Positions 51,936-64,000 of a DNA stretch of 64,000 nucleotides are shown piece by piece. A program made the translations under genes and the position numbers. The notes under the pieces were generated by a model. That model saw nothing but the letters and a program-made list of their open reading frames with translations, was not told the DNA's origin and did not search any database. The DNA comes from Loxodes magnus (lineage: Eukaryota; Ciliophora; Karyorelictea; Loxodida; Loxodidae): contig CAMPDV010000092.1 of assembly GCA_946699065.1 (NCBI GenBank), positions 248,001 through 312,000 of the forward strand. The letters are read 5' to 3'. Position 1 is the first letter of the stretch; each line of letters begins with the position of its first letter.

Positions 51936-53446
51936 TTGATTCAAGTTTATATAACTGAGGAGTTTACTAAAAATTTTTCTTGATTCATAGCTTTTAACTT
52001 AAAAGGAAATAATCAATATCTTTCCATGCAGCAAGTTTTAATAAGAAAAGAATGAAAAAATTTTCCACTTAAATAATTTTATCTTTATTTTATGTTTGAT
52101 ATTTTAAAATAGATATTAGAAGTATTTAATTTTTATATAAATATACATTTTAGTTAGCTAAAGTTTTTCCTATTATTTATACTCTTAGATCAAGTATAAA
52201 AAAATGTACAGATTTATAAGTCCATTTGTTAAAAGCATTTTTATAGCTTTGTATCTCATATTCTCAATTTAGAATAATTTATGTGCAAGGATTCAACAAT
52301 TTTAAAGTTATGCATAAATGATATTAAATTATACTCTTAATTAACATTAAGCACTAATGCTAAATTTTATCATCTATTATAATAACTTAAAGCCAACAAA
52401 TAGTGAATAAATATATAAAGCTATATATAAATAGATAGAAAAAAGTTAGCTAACCTTTTTAAATTATTATTTATTGTTTACTTTGTTAGAAACTTAATTA
52501 TTTATATCATATCATTTCCAGAAAGTATGATTACTAATTTATAAAATAAATTATCATTCAATTTTAACCTAATATCTCTGTTTAAATTACTTTTTATTTT
52601 TATACTTATTTATATCTTGCAGCTTCTTTTTCGGTAAAAATCATTAGAGCTTTCTTGGCATTTTATAGTTATTAAGCAAAAATATTTATTCAATTATTCA
52701 CTTTTATCTCTATCTCGACTTAATCAAAAAATTACGACGAAATTTTGTTGGATGTGGAAATTAAAAAAATTTCTTTCTAACTCATAAAATAGGGAAATTC
52801 TTATAATTTCTAAAATTAATTTAACTCTAGCTATGCTTAAAATGATAATAAGCTGAACATTTAAATTTATAGATTGAATTTATTCTACTTTAATGTTTCT
52901 TATATACCTAGAAAAATTTAAAGTTATATATATTAATTCTTTATTTGATTAAAACATTAAGTTTATTTTTTTTAATTACGATATATCTATTATACTCACT
53001 TAACTCAGATATAGCTTTAGATTTTAAAGATTAATGATTATTAATATTTAATATCTTCCTCTTTTGAATTACCAAGTCAGCTATTTACACAAGCTAAGAT
53101 AAAATAATTTCCTGATTTTGCAAGATTTAGATGATTTTTATTAATTAATTTAAATTTAGAATTGACTATTGTTTATTTTTCTATTCTTATTATATTTAAT
53201 GAGAGGTATAGATTTTAGTTATTTTAATTCCATACGCTTTATTACTATAAAGGTAAATTGATTATATTAGGAAAAGATAAATCTTCATTTATTTATTAGA
53301 CTTAAGATATATTCAAATCTGTACTCCTTTCACTGCTCTCTTATCTAATTTATTTTTTCTAATCTTATACTAATCCCTTAACGTTACACATCTATGACTA
53401 GGAATTCTTCTAATATATTACATTTTTATTTTAATGGTAGAAGAGA
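51936..53446. other. AT-rich spacer without a supported gene
   Basis: Nothing recognised, except that the last 100 bp are weakly similar to the sequence before 28190. Confidence 0.45.
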
Positions 53447-53466
53447 AAATAATCTAGAAGGGTGAA

Positions 53467-54432
53467 ATGAAAAGAAATAATAAAATGCCAAAAGAGGCTT
53501 GCAAGTATCTAATAAAAATACTATATTTAAGGAAAATAATAAGGAAGCTTAATATTTATAATACTAATAGACTATTTGCAAAACTTGGATTTGGAGTGCT
53601 AAAATACGAGCTTTGTCCTAATCTAAGAGGATTGTAGCAGTTTTAGTTAATTTCCTCTATAAATGTCTACTCGAATATTAAAGAGACTTTTAACATTGCT
53701 ACCCATATGTTTAGCAAATAAGAAATTAAGCTTGAGTAAACTGATTTTGATAGTGTGTAAATTGAGTAGATTTATGAAAATACTATGATTATATCAGGTG
53801 GAAGTGAAAATTTAGAAAATAGATTCGTTTTTAATTCCTAGGATTTGACTGAAAATTTCTAAATGCTGTTCAAAAGATTTTTCCATAGAACTAACTTTAA
53901 TAGAAAGAAAATTGTTTATATAATCTCAGGAGTGACAGGATTCTTTTAAGAGTCAGATGTACCAGACTGTGAGGTTTTTGATATAACGTCTAAGATTTTT
54001 AAAAGTATAAGATCGATAGAAACATCAGTGCAAAATTTTGGATGCGATTAGAGTGGCTAATAGATATACGCTTTTGGCGGATATAATTAGTTCTTCTAAT
54101 CCAACTAGGATAAGATATAGATATATGATAGCTTAAAAAATGAGTGAAAATAAAGTGTTTCAAAACTAAGTAGAAAGGGTACAACTTCTGCTATCTATAT
54201 CCCAAGGTATAGATATTTTCTTATTTATTCAAATGGCTCTAATTTTTTAAACCATTCTTTCGACTTAAAAAAAATAGAAATAGGAAAAGCAAAATATTAG
54301 TGCAATTATGGAATATTTGATTATACCCAACCAATTTTAAGTGAAAACATAGTGTTTTAATTTAATTACTACAGCGACTTATTTACCTTTAGTTTAAGAA
54401 GTGGAAAATGGGAAAAAATACAAAAAAACTAA
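53467..54432 (+). CDS. Kelch-repeat protein (K3), near-identical to K1
   Basis: About 321 residues, differing from K1 (28225-29190) by a handful of substitutions, for example CDQSGQQIYAFGGY where K1 has Thr-Gly. The intact frame in both copies, despite all frames being open, supports coding. The same TAA sits where K5 has TGA; the downstream sequence then diverges through indels. Confidence 0.8.
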
Positions 54433-55584
54433 ATAGAAAACTTTTAGCTTAAAGATCCTTAATTTACTTAATAATTAATAATCTATTTACAAATTTTAAA
54501 CAACCACAAAAATAAATTTGCGATATGGCTATTAGGCAAGAAAATTAAAGAAACTATGTTTATATTAATTAAATATATAAGTATAAGGCTAATAAGCAAA
54601 CGTCTCTTTTTATAAATTTATTTAAAAAACAATTATTAAGAGTAAACTAAAAACTCAATAGATAAAATAGAGATTTCTTCCTTTTAATGCTTAACATTCT
54701 CTTTATTTTAGAAAAATTTAACTTAATTTACTAAATAATCGTGTTTTGACTTTTTTCGCTACTAAGAAAAAATTAATAAGATAGGAAGGTATAATTTATG
54801 CTGTAAAACATGTTTATGTAGTTAATAAATTAAGTAGAGCTATATTTAATAAGTTTAAGCTTTAAGTTGATATCTTAAAATGTATTAAGATCATAATAAA
54901 AATACAGTTTTATATTAAAAGATTCAAATTTTATATTTTATTTCTATTTATTTTTTAGATATAAGTTAGAGATATAATTAGATATAAAATCCTTTAAGTT
55001 TATTAAACAAAAAATTATCTAAAAGTTAAATTCTAGGATTTTCTGATGTTGTCTGAAATTAGTAATTATTATTTAAAGTCTAAAAACAAAATAAAAACTA
55101 CTAAAAGGAAAGAAAAATAGGAAAGATTATGAAAATTCAGTGTAATGAATAATTATATCAAGATACTTAAGACAACAGATAGTACATAAAAGAAATATGC
55201 ATAGCATTTGTTAATGAAATATATATTAGCTTAACTAAGATTATTTTATATATATGAGAAGAAGGATAAATAGAATCATATCTTACTATCCTTAAATTAA
55301 CTTCTATAGATTAAATGTTTGCTAGAAGTATAACTAATAAAAGTGAAGAAGCTTTAATAAATTATTAGACTATATTACTAACATTACTTATATCTAAAAT
55401 GTTTAATATGAATATTAAATTTTATATAAGTTAGAGGTAAATATATGAATATCATTCTTAGTTTTATAAATACGTAGTTCTGCATTCTTAAGCAATATAA
55501 AAATAGATAATTATACTATAATATTAAACTAAAATACGCTAATTAAACTTAAAAGAATCAAATAATTATTTTATTATTATAGTT
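54433..55584. other. Intergenic part of duplicated Kelch block
   Basis: Matches 29190-29600 and 30440-31620 piecewise. Holds the single-copy target site of element E1 near 54850. No gene. Confidence 0.6.
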
Positions 55585-56345
55585 ATATAAAATATTACCC
55601 CTAAGAAATAATAGACCTCTTATACAAAACTAAATAAATAGCTAGATTTTTCTAACGATTTCTTTTTGCTACAATTGGATAACTAAATCCAACAAAATAA
55701 GTTTAAGATCTTAAATAAATTACTTAATATCTTATTATAAAAATTAACAAATTGATAAATTATTAAAATCCTTAGCAAAAAATTTAAATAATATACTACT
55801 TTTAAGAGAGGAGAAGGTAGGCCAATCTAATCGAAAGGAGTTTAGGATAAAATTTTGACTAGAGAATCAGTTACCTGGAGCATGTCTAGTTCAACAATCT
55901 AATCCAGAGTTATAGAATAGAATCCGTCCTATAGTTTCACCTCTGAAAAAAATAAAAATTAGATGTTGGCATTGCAAAAAATATGGATAAGGCAAATAGT
56001 GCTACAGATTTAGATAAAGATAAAAATAAAATTAAGAAGCAAAAAATGGATTTTAAAGCCTTTCAAATTTATTGCTCACCTACGGAAAATGATATTAGAA
56101 AAAGAAATCAGCCATATTTAGAAGCTCCTAACATTAAGGATGTCCTAAAAAAATTTGAGAAATGATAGATGACATTTATTTCTTAACATTATCAAGAGGA
56201 GAAAACAAGCATGTTATGAGAATTTACGATTTAGAAAGGTGAGAAAAATAAGGAAACGAAACACACTGAGAATTAAAGACTTCTTCAAATTCTAATTCGA
56301 TGTGAATCAAATAAAGGTTACTCCACGTTAATATATTATGATTAT
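55585..56345 (+). mobile_element. Zinc-knuckle ORF1-only element (E12)
   Basis: Plus-strand insertion absent from copy A near 31630. Starts (M replaced by Ile) TPKKQQTSYTKLNKQ, then SNPELQNRIRPIVSP, a knuckle CWHCKKYGQGKQC in which the His has become Gln, then IYCSPTENDIRKRN and a TGA at about 56163. Ends ATAAAGGTTACTCC with an ATT-rich tail. Segments lie in at least two frames. Confidence 0.6.
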
Positions 56346-56672
56346 TATAATATAACGTCATTAAAACTTAAGATACTAATTAAGTAACACTCTCAATGAA
56401 TTTTATTTTTTTGAATAACTATAAAGAAAGAATCTTATATGAAATTATTAGTTTTTTCTAGCAAGAACTCAACATTATTCCTACTATTTTTCATTAAAAA
56501 TGCTAAAGATAATAAAATTTTTGAATGTTTGATATTCATAACTTTTTGTTCAAACAATACGGTATTTTTATCTTAGGTAGGAAATTATCTATAGTCAAAC
56601 CTAATCTAATAAATCTTATAATTTTGTAAAAAGTCTATAATTTTAGGTGTTATAATAAGTTTTTTTCAAAGT

Positions 56673-57605
56673 ATGAAATTGAAGGAAAACAACTAGATTA
56701 TTTATATTTTGTACATGAGGAAGCATTTTAGAAATTAAAGCAACTTAAAAAGAAATTAGGAATTTGCGAAGTTTGGGATTGGAGTGACTAAGTATGAAAT
56801 TTGTTCTAATTTCAAAGCTTCATTGAGTTTCAAAAATATTAGTACTCTTAGGTAAAATTCAGCTATTAAAATGAACTATTGCATTCCTATAAAATAATTG
56901 AAAGAACAATATACAAATAGTATGATGAAAAATTCCTTTTCTTCACAAGTAGAGTAAATTCTTGAAAGCAGTTTACTAATTTCAGGAGGATTGAGTGATA
57001 ACCAAAAAAGATTTGTAATTTGATCTTAAAATAAAGCGGAATTTTATGAAATGAATATCGAGAGATCTTGGCATAGAAGTTCTTCCAATCATAAGGATAT
57101 TGTTTTCGTTGTTTCAGGTAAAACGGCATAATAATAAAGCATAAATGAATGCGAAGTATTTTATCTTAGCACCAAATAATTTAAAAACATAGAATAAATA
57201 GAAACTTCAGTTATTTTGTTTGGATGTGGCTAAATTGACTCAGAATTGTATACATTTGGCGGGTTTAACTGGAGTTTGAGATTTTTAGATATAATACAAA
57301 GATATGATAAGATAAGTAACTCATGAATATAATGCTAATCTAAGATAGCTAAATAAGCTACAAGCTCAGCAGTTTATACTCCTTTGTTTAAATCCTTTTT
57401 TATCTATGGTAATGCATGTGATTTAGATACCTAATAATTTGATTTAAAGAAAGTTTACGTTCAAGGAGAGAAATATTCCACATATTTCGGAAAGCGTGAC
57501 TTCACCTAACCAATTTCAACAGGAATTTATATCTTTTAATTCAACAGCGAAAATTAATTGATGAACTACAACTTCAGAAGAGGAAGTTGGGCAAAAGTAT
57601 CTTAA
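56673..57605 (+). CDS. Kelch-repeat protein (K4), close to K2
   Basis: About 310 residues. Nearly the same as K2 (32543-33475): MKLKENNQIIYILYMRK, EFAKFGIGVTKYEIC, LLISGGLSD, VFVVSGK, LYTFGGFNW, FIYGNACD and YNFRRGSW. Here the third-blade Gly pair is GG where K2 has GE. Possible end at TAA 57603-57605; the first in-frame TGA is at 57846. It lies 320 bp before the third Rab-like gene on the same strand. Confidence 0.75.
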
Positions 57606-57924
57606 TCTTAGAAAGCTTAATTTATTAATATAATTATTATTTTAAGTAATTAGCTTATAAAATAGCAGCTTTACTATTTAAAATAAAGGAGAATTAAAAT
57701 AATAATTATGAGAATCTAACTTAAAACTTAAGCATAGAAAGTGCTTAAGAAATAATAGCTCTTATAATAAGCTAACTATATCAAAAGTATATTTATTAGT
57801 AAAATGCTAGTACTTATTAATAGAGTTTCAATGTATATTTCAAATTGATTTATTCAAATAAATAGATATCCTTTAAATTATTCTTTAGAGTTAAATTAAG
57901 AAAAAGGAATTCCTTTTGTTGTAA

Positions 57925-58473
57925 ATGGATTAGGAATTGATGTTTGACTACTTATTTAAGGTTGCCTTATAAGGAACTACTGGTGTTGGAAAATCATGTA
58001 TGATAGATAGATATGTTAGTAATACTTTTAAAGATAATCAGATACGTTAATAGGTGGATTTTGACCGAAAAAACGAGAGAGTAGGTAATAAAAGAATAAA
58101 GTTTGCAATTTGAGGTTTAATTAATGGAGATAAAAGCTATAATAAAATAAATTAAAGTTACTATTAAGGTGTCAAAGCATTCTTGCTAGTATTTGATCTC
58201 ACTAATAAATTTTCATTCTTAAAAGTAATTGATATCCTTGACCATATATATGATCATACTGAAGAAGATATTAAAATATTCCTTATAGGAAACAAAAGTG
58301 ATCTAAAAGCCTAGAGAACAGTTACTTTTGAAGAGGCTTTTGAATTCGCAGTTAAGAATGATCTCTTTTATTTAGAAATTTCAGCAAAGGAAGGCTAAGG
58401 ATTAAAAGAGTGCTTCTAGTTCATTGGCTAAATACTTATAGAATCTGAATAGGAAGAAACTGAATACATATGA
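57925..58473 (+). CDS. Highly divergent Rab-like GTPase (copy 3)
   Basis: 182 residues from ATG 57925 to TGA 58471-58473. P-loop GTTGVGKSC (about residue 15), switch I degenerate (QVDFDRKN), and DxxG replaced by WGLINGDK (Trp from TGA), so both the Mg-coordinating Asp and the catalytic Gln are missing. The guanine-specificity loop LIGNKSDL and EISAKEG are intact. It may therefore bind nucleotide without hydrolysing it. No C-terminal Cys. A second in-frame ATG lies at 57940; the upstream one is chosen to keep MDQEL. More distant from copies 1 and 2 than they are from each other. Confidence 0.85.
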
Positions 58474-58795
58474 AGATATTATAAAAGTAACTTATTGGCT
58501 AATAATCTTAGATAATCAGCTTAAAGGATATATACTTAAATTTATTATTTGCAAGCTCTTTATTATAAAATGCTCTTATAAAATTAATTTTAATGAAGGT
58601 TAGAATAAATAAAAGTAGTCAAGTTCAAATAGTCTAATTAAGGAACGTTATTTATATCTTTAAATTTTATAAAATTGCTTTGTAATAATAATTAATATAA
58701 CTATCAAGAACTATAAAGTGTTAAGTCATTCTAAATTATAGTAAAATTCTCTTATATACAGAGAATAAGGATTTCATTAATTGGTTTATAAATTA

Positions 58796-60355
58796 ATGCT
58801 ATATGATTTCTTTTAAATTATTATATCCAATGAAGGAACTTTATTAGAAAATGCTACCAAATGTAATTGAATACGATTAAGACCTATTTATACACTTCCA
58901 TGCAAATAAAGATATTAAATCAATGAACCAACAATAAAATACATTGTGTTAGTTTTTCGCTAGAGATTAAAAAATAATTTAATGGTAGGATTCATAAATA
59001 TAAAGCTAAAATACTGAGAAGCTAATTAAGAAAAAGCATACAGGGAATTAAAATATATCTGCCAATTTAACTAGAATTGATTGCTTAATTTACTCTATAA
59101 ATTAAAAGCTTTAAGAGCTAAATAAACAAAATATTAAATTAGCTTTCCTATAAATAAAATGATAAATGAGTTTATCTATAAAAGGCTAAATCCAGATTTC
59201 TATAACTTCAGACAAAGAGTTTATAAAATTATGAAAGAAAAAAAGAATTTAGATGATAATGCTTTGTTGAATATCTATGACCGTAACTTGGTGCTAAATG
59301 TTTCTAATGAATGGAAGAATTGAGAAAGATTTTAAGGATCTTTGGTATTTTTAGGAATGTTTTACTGAATGACTTGCACTCCATTTTTCTAAAAGAGTTA
59401 TATCTACGTAAACTGTATTAAGATTACTGTTTACTACTTTCTTATAAGTGGATTTGTTGATTTAGTTAGAGTAACTTCTTTAAAAAAGATCAAAGGGCAA
59501 AAAATTGATATGCTGTATGAAAAGTTAAATTCACAAAAGTGAGAAATTGACTTTACAGAACTCCAACTTTTAAACTTAACTAATATAACTTTTTAATCCT
59601 TTTCGGTTGATTTTTTAGAGCATGAACACGACATTTCAAATAAAATGTAGAATAGCCAACCTAAATTCACTCAAATGAGTTATGCTAAATAAATTTCACC
59701 TTTTGCTAGCTTGATCTACGATCTAAATTTACTCAAAATGTTCTTTATTTCATATTCTGAATTAAAAGCCTGGCTAATTAATTTATCTCTCTATTTCATA
59801 ACTCTTTAAAAAAGCAGCAGTTTCTAACTCTTCTTAATCATACTCTTTATAATGTTGAAATAAAGAATTTTACATACCTTCGCTTGTTGATGGTGCTAGT
59901 AATCTAAGACATGTACATAGCATTTTATTATTCTTTTGATTGAATTATGAAAAAAATCCTTAGATGCCTATAAATGGTATAAGCATAATACTCTTATATT
60001 AAAACTGGTATCTATTTTTCTTATCTAAAAAATTATTGAAAATACCTAGAGGAATGATCGAAAAAGAAGATGTATGAATGAAATAAATTTATTGAACTTT
60101 GATTTACTTTAACAAGTAAAATGGAAAGAATAATAACCATATGAAATATAATATAGACTTAAGCTATAAATTATTAACTTTAGCTTATGCTAGGTAAACT
60201 AATATTCTACAATAAAGAAGAATTTAAAATTATTCTATTTAGTTATATCATATACATTTAAATCCACTAATAGGCTAGTATTATAACTCATCTTCTCATG
60301 TAATTTACTAGATTAAAATGTTTTTACTAGTATATTAAATTTGTTTAGTTAGTGA
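58796..60355 (+). CDS. Multi-pass membrane protein, unrecognised
   Basis: About 519 residues from ATG 58796. A soluble N-terminal part (KYWEANQEKAYRELKYIC, NDEFIYKRLNPDF-like helices) is followed by hydrophobic segments at about residues 180-200 (SLVFLGMFYWMTCTPFF), 208-224 (ITVYYFLISGFVDLV), 325-337, 345-356 and 376-385. TGA is Trp at NEWKNWERF, FYWMTC and QKWEIDF. The first TGA after the convincing sequence is 60353-60355, but an earlier one near 59948 or later ones up to 60626 cannot be excluded. I cannot assign a family. Confidence 0.6.
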
Positions 60356-60856
60356 ACAACTGCTCTCTTTATAATTTTAAACCGATTATTTAAGCTTGGA
60401 TTATAAAAATGAATATAGTAAAGTAATAGCAATAGTTAAATAGATGCTTTAAGTAACTATAGTGTAGAATATGATTATATCTTATATTTGAATTAAATTA
60501 AAGTCTATTTAACGCCTTCTTCGTTAATTTTAATTTAGAGTCTAGAATAAATTTATCAACTAAAATACAAAATTAATAAAGAAAGATTGCTAGCCATGAT
60601 AAAAGCAAAGCAAAAAAGAAATACTTGATAGATACCTTATTTATAATCGATAATTATTCTTAGCTTTGCTAAAAAAGGAGTTTACATTAATAACTTAATT
60701 TAGATTTAGTTTTCATTTGCTTTTAAATAAGCTTTTATGCATCTAAAGTATTTCACTACGATAAAGAGCATATATCTCCTTAATTTTACCTTAGCTGTTT
60801 TTATTACAAACATCTATTTATATTTCTAGTCTAGGAAATAAACATATAGTAAATAA
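60356..60856. other. Spacer before the glutathione S-transferase
   Basis: AT-rich; presumably holds the 3' end of the membrane-protein gene and the promoter of the next gene. No motif recognised. Confidence 0.45.
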
Positions 60857-61477
60857 ATGGCTGAATATAAACTCTACTATTTTGATATATATGGACGTGG
60901 AGAGTCTATTCGAATACTTCTAAATAAAGCAAATGTCAAGTTTGAAGATATTAGAATAAAGAGAGAGGAATGACCTTAAATGAAGTCTAAGATGCCTAAT
61001 GGACAATTACCTGTACTTGAACTAAGAAATGGAGATAAATTAGTTCAAAGTTAATCTATTTTGAGATATCTGGGAAAAACTTATGGATTTTATCCAGAAG
61101 ACCCATTTGAAGCTTACGAAGTAGACAGGCTTGTAGATTGCTTTGTTGATATTTTTGAAGATCTTGCAAAACCTGCTTTTGTCCCTCCAGAGAAATTTGA
61201 AGAAACCTTCAAAGCTTCAGGAGAAAAGCTTACTAAATTCCTTACTGATTTAGAACCAATTTGTCAAAAGGGCAGCTGAATTGCAGGAAATAAACTTTCG
61301 ATCGCAGATTTCTGTATAGCAGGCATCTACACAAACGGTTTCAATAATCCTCTTATATTTTCCAAGGACAGATGGGACAAACTGTTGTTAAAATTTCCAG
61401 GTTTCAAAGCTTATGGCCAAAAATTCTTAGCAGCTAATACGACTTACCTAGTAACAAGACCACCAGCTCCTGTATGA
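60857..61477 (+). CDS. Glutathione S-transferase, sigma/mu-like
   Basis: 206 residues, the usual length for cytosolic GSTs. The N-terminal thioredoxin-like domain starts [19 protein letters not shown], with the likely catalytic Tyr at about residue 7 or 8, then [10 protein letters not shown] (cis-Pro) and the glutathione-binding QSQSILRYLG. The C-terminal helical domain holds [13 protein letters not shown], the conserved N-capping/hydrophobic staple region. It conjugates glutathione to electrophiles in the cytosol. This gene is the cleanest proof of the code: Trp in REEWP and GSWIAG is TGA, and Gln in the QSQS motif is TAA. It ends TRPPAPV then TGA. Confidence 0.95.
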
Positions 61478-61656
61478 TTTAACTTCTAGATTTACAATTT
61501 TATTGCTATATCATTCATATCTTTTTATTTACTAACTTGCTACAATACGAACTTATTTGTCAATCTATTATCATTTATCTCTTACAGATCCTTCTACCCC
61601 ATCTCAGATACTTTAATATTCTCTTCTTAACTTTCCACTAAAAACAAAATTTATTA

Positions 61657-63648
61657 ATGCTTATTGAATTAGTTGTAAATATAGCTAAAGATGTACTTTT
61701 AAGGACAAAAGGTAAAACCATCTATAAAAACCTCAATAAAAAGATGCTAAGAAAGCTTAAAAACTGATTGTTCATTTATCTCTAATTTAGAGTGATACTA
61801 TATAGGTAAAACTAGAATTAGCTAATATAAGCTAAGATGTAAACTTAGAAGGCTAGAAGCTTGTTAGATAGTTATTCAGTTTATATAAGTTTATCCTTAT
61901 TAAGTAGTTAAATTGACGTTTTAGTGATAACTGGCTTGATACTAAAGAATAGTTTTGGTAAATAATTTATATAAATAAAAGGATCCTTCTAAAGGAAGCT
62001 GCCCTAAAATAAAGAGGAAATAAGTTAAAAGCTTAGAATACCTTAAACGCGAAAATTCTTTTGAATGGCCTTAAACAAGAAATAAAATCTAAAGTTTAAG
62101 AAGCATTCTAAGATAAAGTTAAGAAGTATCAAAATTATATGGATAGAGATATTAATTAAATAACTTTTATAAAAAGCAGGAAAAATAATAATCCTAAGTA
62201 ACTAAGCTTAAGATAAACAATTCTTCCTTTAACTATTTAATTTATCTAATGCCCTAAAGAAAAATCAGTAAGGATTTAAGTCAATTTATTATAAATTAAA
62301 TAATACTGAAACATATGGTTGATACATTAAAGACCAATAATACCTATTTTATCAGCTTATGCTTTAAATCATTATAGATTGTTAATGAATGCCAAAATAA
62401 TCAATTGGTATGTAATTTTAGTATTCTAAATCATTCTCATCAGGTATAAGAAATAATATATAAAGTATTTAAATAAAAAACCTTTTATTTGAAGGCTCAA
62501 AAAATATGAGTAAAAGACTTAGGGGTATTTAATACAAATTAAATAGGTAAATGAAGCATCTAAATAAGATGAAAGAGAAGTAAATAAAATAAGCTAAATA
62601 GCATGAAAGATTTTTCTAAATGTAAACTACTGCTGAGAAAATAGATGCAGTATTATGACTAATATAAATAACTATTACGATGGAATATAAACAAACTAGA
62701 TATCTAAATCTTTCTGATTCTATCCTAAAATAAATTAGAAAAACAAACTTATAAAAAATAAAAAAATCAGTTGGATCTTAATTCATTCAAATAGTAATTT
62801 AGTTCTAAAACATTTATTTTAAATATAAGCTGTGAAGAATTGATTGAAGCAAAAGTAAGAAAAATTTTGTTCTGAAAAAGGATGAAGAAAAGCAAAAATA
62901 AGAAGGAATAAATTGGAAATTCCAGCTCAAGTTTAAAAAAGTCATCAAAAGTTTTAGATAAAAAATTGTAGAATAATAATAAAAAGTAAACACATAAAGA
63001 AAGCTAAGAAAGGATAGTAATTTGACAAATTATGTCAAGAAATTTATAATACTTAGCCCAAAAAAAGGATCTCCTCTAATAGAAGCAAACATAGTATAAA
63101 AAATAAAATATTTAAGATATATGAAGCGAAGACTTAAGTATTTGATTAAAAATATAAAAGGAAATTTTAATGCTTTAATGCTTATTTCATTTGATAAAAC
63201 TATGAAACTCTGTAAAGAGCAAATAACACATTAATTGTATTTTCAATCTTTCTAGAGCTTTAAGATTTAGAAACTAAGGTATATAATAACTTTTTCAATC
63301 CCTTTAAAGAAATTTTCCCTCAGAGGCTATCACTGGACATCTCTAACTCTATTTAATTATTAATTTAAGGCTAAGTTTAATTAAATTTTCCTATTTAAAT
63401 TTTAAAATAATCCTGGTATGAAAAAGTAGTCAAGTTAGATAAATTTGACGATTGAAGGCAAATATATAGTATTTTTTTATTACTACCACTTTTATCCATA
63501 AAACCAAGACTTGGTCTTTACCTCTAAAATATCCTGGTAAGTTAAATAATCACCTAGAACTCTTATTCCTCTATTAATTTCTGTTATTTATAATCTGAGG
63601 TTTATTCTTCGTTTTATACGCTAGCATAAACTTTTAAAACAAAGGTGA
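61657..63648 (+). CDS. Long Gln/Lys-rich ORF, unrecognised
   Basis: 663 codons from ATG 61657 to TGA 63646-63648 in one frame. The part from about 62200 to 63200 is convincing (KNMSKRLRGIQYKLNRQ, FRQKIVEQQQKVNTQRKL, LSPKKGSPLIEANIV). The first 500 bp also read well in another frame (NISQDVNLEGQKLVRQL), so the N-terminus may be wrong or separated by an intron. TGA is read as Trp several times, for example KLWRIDWSKSK. No domain recognised; basic and helical. Confidence 0.45.
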
Positions 63649-63739
63649 TAAACTTGAAGTTTATTAGTAATTAAACTCTAAATAAAACTTTAATTAATCT
63701 ACTAGGCTTTTTCTTGTTTAGATATACTTAACTTTAATT

Positions 63740-64000
63740 ATGAACTGTTGTGCAGAAAGTAGATTGGAAATTAAATCTCCAGAGGAGATCTTGTTCGCCA
63801 AGGCGGAAGCTAAACTTGGTTATTCTAACTTACCAGCTGAAAAAATTTACATGGCTTTCAAAAGATTTTCCTACTATGGCAATTAGAGCCAAAGTCAATT
63901 AGAAATGACATTGAAAACTTTAGGTTTAAATTTTGAGGATGGAGCTTACTACTACAAGCAGACTAGAATAAAACAGAACTTTAATCTAAAGACTTTAATA
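63740..64000 (+). CDS. Small protein, possibly EF-hand-like (runs off right end)
   Basis: 87 codons visible from ATG 63740. Starts MNCCAESRLEIKSPEE; the stretch EKIYMAFKRFSYYGN then QLEMTLKTLGLNFED has the spacing of a calmodulin-type helix-loop-helix without clear calcium ligands. The N-terminal Cys pair could be acylated. The GC content rises sharply compared with the spacer. Family assignment is tentative because the gene is incomplete. Confidence 0.6.

Larger units (their letters stand above)
53447..57620 (+). repeat. Segmental duplication, Kelch block copy C
   Basis: Partner of 28190-33490; see that entry. It lacks the two insertions of copy A and so preserves their empty sites, near 54850 and 55080. 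Confidence 0.9.

Noticed and set aside
61690..62280. Alternative frame of the Gln/Lys-rich ORF (NISQDVNLEGQKLV...)
   Set aside because: Not fully excluded, but it lacks a start codon and does not continue into the convincing downstream frame; mentioned in the gene entry instead.

Overview
The window reads as a very AT-rich ciliate nuclear genome in which all three standard stop codons are also sense codons. Standard-code ORFs are therefore nearly meaningless here, and almost every frame is open. TAA and TAG read as Gln and internal TGA reads as Trp in every gene with recognisable family motifs: the glutathione S-transferase at 60857-61477 (Trp from TGA in its REEWP and GSWIAG motifs), the WHH motif of the laminin-G-like repeats, the Rab WD.xG motif and the Kelch Trp. 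The best-supported genes end at a TGA. That combination (TAA/TAG=Gln, TGA=Trp inside and stop at the end) is the karyorelictean code known from Loxodes and relatives. A heterotrich such as Condylostoma is the main alternative. I called coding regions from protein motifs, composition and agreement between paralogues, not from ORF length.

Layout. 1-19949 (minus) is the 5' part of a giant secreted or surface protein gene, at least 6,600 codons, made of about 440-residue modules with a laminin-G/concanavalin-like fold and Cys-rich linkers. Seven of these modules (1434-10862) form a near-perfect 1,347-bp tandem array. 20089-21615 (minus) encodes a 508-residue protein I do not recognise. From about 22 to 58 kb lies an accessory-like region built from duplicated blocks of three small gene families: membrane RING-H2 proteins (22.1 kb decayed, 35.5 kb intact), divergent Rab-like GTPases (25.0, 40.0, 57.9 kb), and F/G-rich Kelch proteins (28.2, 32.5, 46.9, 53.5, 56.7 kb). 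Between and inside the blocks are about a dozen copies of a short (0.75-0.9 kb) mobile element with a single ORF of about 250 codons (coiled coil, CCHC zinc knuckle, then a Y-C/T-x-x-x-G-x-Y-R-x-K-L-L-like motif). There is also a family of tRNA-headed SINE-like sequences, two of which form 0.5-kb inverted arms around a 7.6-kb segment.

The right end (58.8-64 kb) looks like ordinary gene-bearing DNA: a multi-pass membrane protein, a sigma/mu-like glutathione S-transferase, a long Gln/Lys-rich ORF, and the start of a small possibly EF-hand-like protein that leaves the window.

Functionally, the giant gene probably builds a cell coat. The Rab/RING/Kelch families have been co-amplified next to one another, and all three GTPases have lost the catalytic Gln, so a specialised regulatory module or decaying multigene family is possible. 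The most novel item is the ORF1-only zinc-knuckle element. One copy (29617-30477) is intact, carries a 13-bp target-site duplication, and can be compared with an empty site in the duplicated block at about 54.85 kb.
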